Shown here: piece after piece, positions 7,457-11,998 of the stretch
Position numbering within the stretch: position 1 is the first letter of the stretch
Layout of the letters: each line of letters starts with the position of its first letter
Source: an uncultured Spirochaetaceae bacterium
Lineage (GTDB): Bacteria > Spirochaetota > Spirochaetia > SZUA-6 > Bin103
Reading direction: 5' to 3'
DNA length: 11,998 nucleotides
Assembly: GCA_913043885.1 (NCBI GenBank)
Contig: CAJWOB010000043.1
Coordinates: forward strand, 1 to 11,998
Translations under genes and position numbers: made by a program
The notes under the pieces: model-generated
What the model was told of the DNA's origin: nothing
The model's database searches: none
The model's input: the letters and a program-made list of their open reading frames with translations, nothing else

Positions 7457-7474
7457 GGAGGTATGAGTGACTGA
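7457..7474 (+). promoter_or_regulatory. Ribosome binding site deciding the GTG start, with an overlapping three-codon ORF
   Basis: GGAGGT (7457-7462) is a near-perfect Shine-Dalgarno, and GTG at 7467 follows at normal spacing. An out-of-frame ATG at 7463 abuts the Shine-Dalgarno and reads ATG AGT GAC TGA (7463-7474), overlapping the true start. The ATG is too close to the Shine-Dalgarno to be favoured and leads nowhere, so GTG is the start of the symporter. Confidence 0.7.
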
Positions 7475-9026
7475 CTGGGGCATCCTCATCGATCTCGGCA
7501 TCGTTGGCATTGCGCTGCTGCTCGCGACCTGGGTCCGCGCCCGGGTGTCGCTGCTGCAGCGCTTCCTCATTCCGAATCCGATCGTGGCGGGCTTCATCCT
7601 GCTGCTGTTCTATAACCTGATCGCCGGCGGGTTGGGGCTCGGCCGCGACGCCGCCCCTATCGAGCAGGCCACACGCGAGCTGGTCAGCGAAGCGGGTGGC
7701 AGGGTGCCCGTTGACCCCACGGCGGTGGTCGACGCCGCCGAGCAGGTTGCCGGCACGGTGTTCGACGACCCTCAGGCAGGGCTCCGCTCGTTGGTGTTCC
7801 ATCTTCTCAATCTCACCATGGTGGCGATGGGGCTGCGGGCGCCGACCGATCGGTCGCAGAAGGTGACCCGTCCGGTCCTCTCCACCGCCACCGTCATCCT
7901 CTCCCAGTTCACGCTGCAGAGCCTGGTCGGCTTCGGACTCACCTTCCTGTTCATCTCGCTGCCGTTTCTTCCGGTCCTGTTCCCCAGCTACGGCTACCTG
8001 GTGGCGCTCGGCTACTCACTTGGACCGGGGCAGGCGTTCTCCATCGGCAGCGGATGGGAGCAGTTCGGGTTTGCCGGTGCCGGCGGCCTGGGTTTGATAT
8101 TCGGCGCCGCGGGCTTCCTCATCGCCTGCTTCGGCGGTGTCGCGTTCATCAACTACGGGGTGCGCCGCGGGCTCACCACCGTGACGCGCGCAGAGTTGGA
8201 GCAGCGCGCCCACTCGTCTGGCCTCCGGGGCCGCGAGCAGAGACCGTCGGGGATGTCCCTGACGACCCGCTCGGAGGCGATCGATTCGCTCACTCTCAAC
8301 CTCGGGGCGGTGCTTGGCGTCTACGTGCTGACGTTCGTGTTCATGCTTGGCCTCACCACCCTGCTCAGTGAGTATGGCGGCGCCCAGGGCGCCCGCCTGG
8401 CCAGCAACTTCTGGGGGATCTCATTTATCTTCGGGCTGCTCCTGGCCCTGGCGGCGCGGCGTGTCCTGGTCGCCCTCGGTTGGGACCACTACCTCGACTC
8501 CGGGGCGCTTACCCGCATCTCCGGTGGCTCGGTAGACCTAATGGTGGCGTCCGCGCTCGGCGCGATCTCCCTGGCGCTGGTCAGCGCCAACTGGCTGCCT
8601 GTGGCGGTGTTTGCCACGGTGGTGGCCCTGGTCTCCTTCGTCTCGATTCTATGGCTCACCTCGCGCCTATTCCCTGGCGATTACGCGTTCGAGCGCGCGG
8701 TGCTGCATTGGGGCACCCTCACCGGTACCCTCAGCACCGGCCTGGCTCTGCTGCGGGTTCTGGATCCCGAGCTGAAGACGCCGGCAGCCCCCAACTACGT
8801 GTATGCCAACGCAGTAACGTTCTTCGCGCTGCTGCCGCTGTTCATCAACATGGATCAGCCGACTCAGGCGGCGATGTGCGATTGCGACGGCCCTCTGTAT
8901 ACCGCGCTGCTGGTGAAGATCGTCTACCTGGCAGTGGCAGCCGCGGCGTTCGTGTGGCTGCGCCGCCGCGGCTCGACGGCGGCGAGCGGGCGCCTGTGGG
9001 CACGGCCGGTCGCAGGCGGGAGCTAA
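7467..9026 (+). CDS. GltS-family sodium/glutamate-type symporter
   Basis: A 519-residue inner-membrane secondary transporter of the sodium:glutamate symporter family, importing an acidic solute with Na+. Two related halves are visible. The first runs from hydrophobic segments at about 6-22 and 36-56 to YSLGPGQAFSIGSGW at 183-197. The second carries segments from about 278-300, 316-334, 355-373 and 378-397 to HWGTLTGTLSTGLALLR at 414-430, followed by DPELKTPAAPNYVYANAV. The last motif is the well-conserved GltS 'GTxTGTxxTGxxLLRxxDP' region. It is about 120 residues longer than classical E. coli GltS. The extra length lies in a polar insert at about 60-105 and a hydrophilic loop at about 231-275. 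The GTG start is fixed by GGAGGT. Glutamate as substrate is not proven; a related organic anion is possible. It forms an operon with the antiporter downstream. Confidence 0.85.
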   Translation: MTDWGILIDLGIVGIALLLATWVRARVSLLQRFLIPNPIVAGFILLLFYNLIAGGLGLGRDAAPIEQATRELVSEAGGRVPVDPTAVVDAAEQVAGTVFDDPQAGLRSLVFHLLNLTMVAMGLRAPTDRSQKVTRPVLSTATVILSQFTLQSLVGFGLTFLFISLPFLPVLFPSYGYLVALGYSLGPGQAFSIGSGWEQFGFAGAGGLGLIFGAAGFLIACFGGVAFINYGVRRGLTTVTRAELEQRAHSSGLRGREQRPSGMSLTTRSEAIDSLTLNLGAVLGVYVLTFVFMLGLTTLLSEYGGAQGARLASNFWGISFIFGLLLALAARRVLVALGWDHYLDSGALTRISGGSVDLMVASALGAISLALVSANWLPVAVFATVVALVSFVSILWLTSRLFPGDYAFERAVLHWGTLTGTLSTGLALLRVLDPELKTPAAPNYVYANAVTFFALLPLFINMDQPTQAAMCDCDGPLYTALLVKIVYLAVAAAAFVWLRRRGSTAASGRLWARPVAGGS

Positions 9027-9030
9027 CCCG

Positions 9031-10716
9031 CTGCACCTCGACGCCAACCCTCTTCTCGCGCTCGCCGTCATAGTGGTGGCGGGTGTCGCCGGCGGCGCAC
9101 TGGCCGACCGGCTGCGAGTTCCGCACGTCGCCGGGCAGATCCTCGCCGGTGTGTTGATCGGCCATGCCGGTCTCGACCTTTTCAGTGCCGAGACGGTGGA
9201 CGGGCTTGCGGTGGTGACCGAGTTCGCCCTCGGCGTCATCGCGGTATCCATCGGCGACCACCTGAACATCCGCCGTATGCGCAACGCTGGGCGGCGCGTA
9301 TTCCTGCTGCTGCTCACCGAGGCGACGCTCACTCCGCTGGTGGTGTTCGGCGTGGTGTACGCGGTGCGGGGCGAGCTGTGGCTGTCGACTCTGTTCGCTG
9401 CCATGGCGATCTCGACCGCCCCCGCCACCGTGATCGCGCTTATCAAGCAGCGCCGGGCACGTGGCGTGTTCGTCAAGACGCTGAGCGCGGCGGTAGCGCT
9501 CAACAACATCACCTGTGTGGCGCTGTTCGAGGTGGCCCGGCTACTGGCCGGCGCCGCGCTGGCTCCGGAGCTCACTACGTCATTGGGGGAGGTGCTCGGC
9601 CAGCTCGCCCGGCAGCTGGGCGGTGCCACTCTGGTGGGGGCGTGCGGTGGTCTGCTACTCATCCTGGTGACCCGCCACGAGGTCGGCACCGACCGCCTGG
9701 TGGCGGCCACGTTCGTCACGGTGATCATCGTCGCGGGAGTGGCGCTGCAGCTCGGCCTGTCGGTGCTGCTGTCGTGCCTGGCCCTGGGCTTCACCCTCGC
9801 CAACGGTACTCCCGGCAAGGACGAGCTTGGCGGTGCGGCGTTCGAGAACGTGGAGGTGGCGGTGCTGGCCGCGTTCTTCACGCTCGCCGGAATGCACCTT
9901 GAATTCTCCCTGGTGATTCCGGCTGGGGTGACGGCGCTCGCTCTGGTTGGCGGTCGGGTGGTTGCCAAGTTGGCCTCGGCAGGTGCGGCCATGCAGCTTG
10001 CAGGGGCTACCCGAGCGGTGCGCCGGCTGCTCGGTGTGGCGTTGGTGCCGCAAGCTGGCGTGGCGGTGGGCCTCATCCTCCTGGTGCAGCGCGACCCGGC
10101 ACTGGCCAGTATCGCCGAGGTGTTCCTGGCGGTGGGCCTTACCACGGTGATGATCAACGAGATCGGCGGCTCGTTCCTGACCGATCTGGCGTTGCGGCGA
10201 TCCGGCGAGGCGGGGCGAGCGCGGCCGCGTCTCATCGACTTCCTCCACGAGGAGAACATCACCAGCGAGCTGCAGGCCGCCACCAAGGAGGAGGCAATCG
10301 CGCAGCTGGTCGACCTGCTGATCGACAGCCATCACCTCAAGGTCGATCGAGATAGCCTGCTGCAGACGGTGCTGGAGCGTGAAGCGCAGGCCTCTACCTG
10401 CCTCGGCGCAGGTCTGGCGGTGCCCCACGGCACCCTCGACGACGTGCCGAACATGCTCGGTGCGATGGGCATCAACCGAGAGGGTCTGGCCTTCGAGACT
10501 CCCGACGACGCGCCTGTGCACTGCATCATCCTTCTGGTGACACCGACGGCCGAGCGCGACCGGCATCTGGAGGTGCTGGCGTCGCTGGCCCGCGCCATCG
10601 GCCAGGACGAGGCGGTGCGCGAGGCGCTGTATCACGCGCGCAGCCCCGCCCATGCCTACGAGGCGCTGAACGCGGAGCGGGCCGATACCTTTAACTACTA
10701 CCTAGGCGACGTCTAG
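9031..10716 (+). CDS. CPA2-type cation/H+ antiporter fused to a PTS EIIA (fructose/Ntr-type) domain
   Basis: A 561-residue inner-membrane protein. Residues 1-395 form an Na+ or K+/H+ antiporter domain of the Kef/NhaA-like CPA2 superfamily. It has the N-terminal pattern NPLLALAVIVVAGVAGGALADRLRVP, then HVAGQILAGVLIGHAGLDL, an unwound-helix candidate STAPATVIALIKQRRARG, and a late LGVALVPQAGVAVGLILL. Residues about 399-545 are a PTS_EIIA type 2 domain with phosphoacceptor-like H466 in GAGLAVPHGTLDDVP. The first ATG/GTG/TTG is GTG at 9073, but this has no ribosome binding site and removes the front of helix 1. The in-frame CTG at 9031 has GGGAG (9018-9022) 8 bases upstream and restores the family N-terminus, so I propose CTG as start. 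It begins 4 bp after the symporter stop. Transported ion and phosphoryl donor are unknown. Confidence 0.85.
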   Translation: MHLDANPLLALAVIVVAGVAGGALADRLRVPHVAGQILAGVLIGHAGLDLFSAETVDGLAVVTEFALGVIAVSIGDHLNIRRMRNAGRRVFLLLLTEATLTPLVVFGVVYAVRGELWLSTLFAAMAISTAPATVIALIKQRRARGVFVKTLSAAVALNNITCVALFEVARLLAGAALAPELTTSLGEVLGQLARQLGGATLVGACGGLLLILVTRHEVGTDRLVAATFVTVIIVAGVALQLGLSVLLSCLALGFTLANGTPGKDELGGAAFENVEVAVLAAFFTLAGMHLEFSLVIPAGVTALALVGGRVVAKLASAGAAMQLAGATRAVRRLLGVALVPQAGVAVGLILLVQRDPALASIAEVFLAVGLTTVMINEIGGSFLTDLALRRSGEAGRARPRLIDFLHEENITSELQAATKEEAIAQLVDLLIDSHHLKVDRDSLLQTVLEREAQASTCLGAGLAVPHGTLDDVPNMLGAMGINREGLAFETPDDAPVHCIILLVTPTAERDRHLEVLASLARAIGQDEAVREALYHARSPAHAYEALNAERADTFNYYLGDV

Positions 10717-10733
10717 GGCGGACTCTTGCCCTA
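10714..10733. terminator. Bidirectional hairpin containing both convergent stop codons
   Basis: TAGGGC (10714-10719) and GCCCTA (10728-10733) form a perfect 6-bp stem with an 8-base loop in the 14-bp gap between the convergent antiporter and DUF1592 genes. Each arm contains the TAG stop of one gene. There is no T-tract on either side, so intrinsic termination would be weak. Confidence 0.35.
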
Positions 10734-11998
10734 TACGAGCTGCGCGGCGGACAGCTGGCCACGCAGCTTCTCCTTCAGCCGATCGACCGTCGTGGAGTCT
10801 TCGTGGACGGCGGTCAGCGCCCGTCCGAGAAAGGCAGTGCACGCCAGTTGCTGCTCCTCCCGCACGAACACCACGTAATGGAGGTCGTGCTCGCTGTCGT
10901 GCACCCACTGGGTGGCCACCTCGTCACCGGACGAACGGGACCACTTGCGGGCCAAACGGTCGACCACGAACTTGCCGCGGAAGACCGGTGAGGAGCGAGT
11001 CGGCTGCGAGGCAAGTGTCAGCACGCCGGCCTGCGTAACCAGGCCTCCCCGGTTCACTTCAGGAGCCAGCTTTACCTTGCGGAATTCTCCTCCGACTACG
11101 CCCTTGATGCCGTAGTGGCGGGCGAGGCGCTCGTTGACGAAGGTGAAGTCTGAATCCAGGAAGGTCGCCAGCTCCAGGTCCTCGCGCAGCACATGGCGGA
11201 AGAATTGTTCCGGCTCGGTTCGCATGGCCGTCCGCAGGTCCTCATCCCACTTTTTGAAGACGGTCGGGTCCGGCGCGATGTCGTTCATGCGGCGGAAGCC
11301 GATCCACTGGGCGGCGAAGTTCTCGACCAGCGCCTCGGCGCGAGTGTCTTCGAGCATCCGCCTGACCTGGCTGCGCAGGGTGGCGGGGTTGCTGAGCTTG
11401 CCCCTGGCGGCGAGTCCGAAAAGCTCTTCGTCAGGCATCGAGCTCCACAGGAAATAGGACAGGCGCGAGGCGAGCTCATAGTCTGAGAGAGCGCCCTGGG
11501 GCCGGGTCTCTTCTAGCAGGTAGAGGAAGTTCGGTGAGGCGAGCACTGCCTGTAGCGCCACCGCTACCGCAGCCTCCCGTTTGAGACCATCCTTCAGCTC
11601 GGTTTCGGCGATAGATGTATACAGGGTAACCTCGGCCTCAGTGGCCGGACGGCGGAAGGCCCTGCCGACGAATTTCGATAAGATCTCCCGCAGGCCCAGC
11701 TTTTGCTCGGTTCCGAAAATAGCCCGGTGGGAGGCCGGCGGCCAGGAATCGTAGAGTGGCCCAGCCAGGGATGCCTCGCAGAGCACCAGGTTCGGGATCC
11801 CACGCAGGTCGGCCTTGTTCACCGATGAGGAGGCGGCCATGGAGATCTCGGTTTTCCTTCGATCGGTGGTGATTTCGAATTGGTAGGTGACCGGTTTTTT
11901 CCCCATGCCCACTGGCTGGGTGTGGACCCGCTGGCCGTTGACGGAAATACCCATCAGGCAGGAGCCGGTGAGCGCCGCGACGACGAGGGCCGCGACCA
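10731..11998 (-). CDS. DUF1595/DUF1592/DUF1588 family protein with atypical C-terminal tail; N-terminus beyond window
   Basis: A member of the large family, common in Planctomycetota and Myxococcota, usually exported and sometimes linked to a cytochrome c domain; its biochemical role is not established. Numbering from Met at 11954: DUF1595 at about 88-148 (LSKFVGRAFRRPATEAEV, LQAVLASPNFLYLLEE), DUF1592 at about 158-285 (SDYELASRLSYFLWSSMPDEEL, ALVENFAAQWIGFR, DSDFTFVNERLARHYGI), and DUF1588 at about 300-333 (RGGLVTQAGVLTLASQPTRSSPVFRGKF). The usual poly-proline linker and DUF1585 domain are missing. Residues 334-407 (VHDSEHDLHYVVFVREEQQ in the middle) are not recognised. The frame stays open to the window end. 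Upstream of the Met it reads VAALVVAALTGSCL, which may be a lipoprotein signal with Cys, or part of a longer N-terminus. Met at 11954 is therefore not necessarily the start. Base use looks somewhat more AT-rich than its neighbours. Confidence 0.75.
   Translation of the reverse strand, partial: VAALVVAALTGSCLMGISVNGQRVHTQPVGMGKKPVTYQFEITTDRRKTEISMAASSSVNKADLRGIPNLVLCEASLAGPLYDSWPPASHRAIFGTEQKLGLREILSKFVGRAFRRPATEAEVTLYTSIAETELKDGLKREAAVAVALQAVLASPNFLYLLEETRPQGALSDYELASRLSYFLWSSMPDEELFGLAARGKLSNPATLRSQVRRMLEDTRAEALVENFAAQWIGFRRMNDIAPDPTVFKKWDEDLRTAMRTEPEQFFRHVLREDLELATFLDSDFTFVNERLARHYGIKGVVGGEFRKVKLAPEVNRGGLVTQAGVLTLASQPTRSSPVFRGKFVVDRLARKWSRSSGDEVATQWVHDSEHDLHYVVFVREEQQLACTAFLGRALTAVHEDSTTVDRLKEKLRGQLSAAQLV

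Noticed and set aside
8667..10286. Very long open frame (539 codons) on the minus strand across the symporter and antiporter genes
   Set aside because: It is Ser/Thr/Arg/Ala-rich with no recognisable motif and lies antisense to two genes with clear family motifs; long antisense frames are expected in GC-rich DNA.

Overview
This is a high-GC, protein-dense window from a bacterium, probably a Gram-negative (diderm) one. It carries a protein with a signal peptide, a probable lipoprotein-like DUF1592 protein, Shine-Dalgarno-led GTG and TTG starts, and a PTS-type EIIA domain. Sequence alone does not fix the phylum. The mix of a stand-alone YchF C-terminal protein, a TPR-CHAT protein, a long GltS-type symporter and a DUF1592 protein is of the sort seen in environmental lineages such as Spirochaetota, Planctomycetota or Myxococcota; this is a guess. 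TAG, TGA and TAA all serve as genuine stops, so the standard bacterial code applies. No rRNA, tRNA, CRISPR array, transposase or attachment site was seen, and no stretch longer than 300 bases lacks a gene.

Layout. (1) A MarR-family regulator on the minus strand runs off the left edge. It is divergent from a 94-bp intergenic region with an inverted repeat. (2) A plus-strand pair follows: a GTPase-less YchF-like protein (476-1165), then a secreted TPR-CHAT caspase-like protein (1197-4037). The latter is broken by two frameshifts and two in-frame TAG codons. (3) A minus-strand PlsC-type acyltransferase with an internal zinc ribbon (4025-5266) converges on it with a 13-bp overlap. It has a consensus-like promoter placed so that the mRNA would be leaderless. 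(4) Divergent from it is a plus-strand pair: an SCP2-like lipid-binding protein (5340-6128) and a glutamate-1-semialdehyde-aminomutase-like class III aminotransferase (6133-7377). (5) A second plus-strand transport unit follows: a GltS-family Na+/glutamate-type symporter (7467-9026) and, 4 bp later, a CPA2-type cation/H+ antiporter fused to a PTS EIIA domain. The antiporter appears to start at a CTG codon (9031). (6) A minus-strand DUF1595/DUF1592/DUF1588 protein runs off the right edge and ends in an unrecognised C-terminal tail.

How the genes may work together. The clearest functional unit is the symporter-antiporter pair. A Na+-driven solute importer beside a cation/H+ antiporter could form a closed sodium cycle, with the EIIA domain tying antiporter activity to the phosphotransfer state of the cell. 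The acyltransferase and SCP2-like protein both point to lipid handling, but they are divergently transcribed and any link is inference. No defence island or CRISPR context surrounds the CHAT remnant. I found no convincing entirely new system. The best leads are the decaying TPR-CHAT gene, the YchF-derived protein, the CTG start and the DUF1592 protein with the foreign-looking tail.
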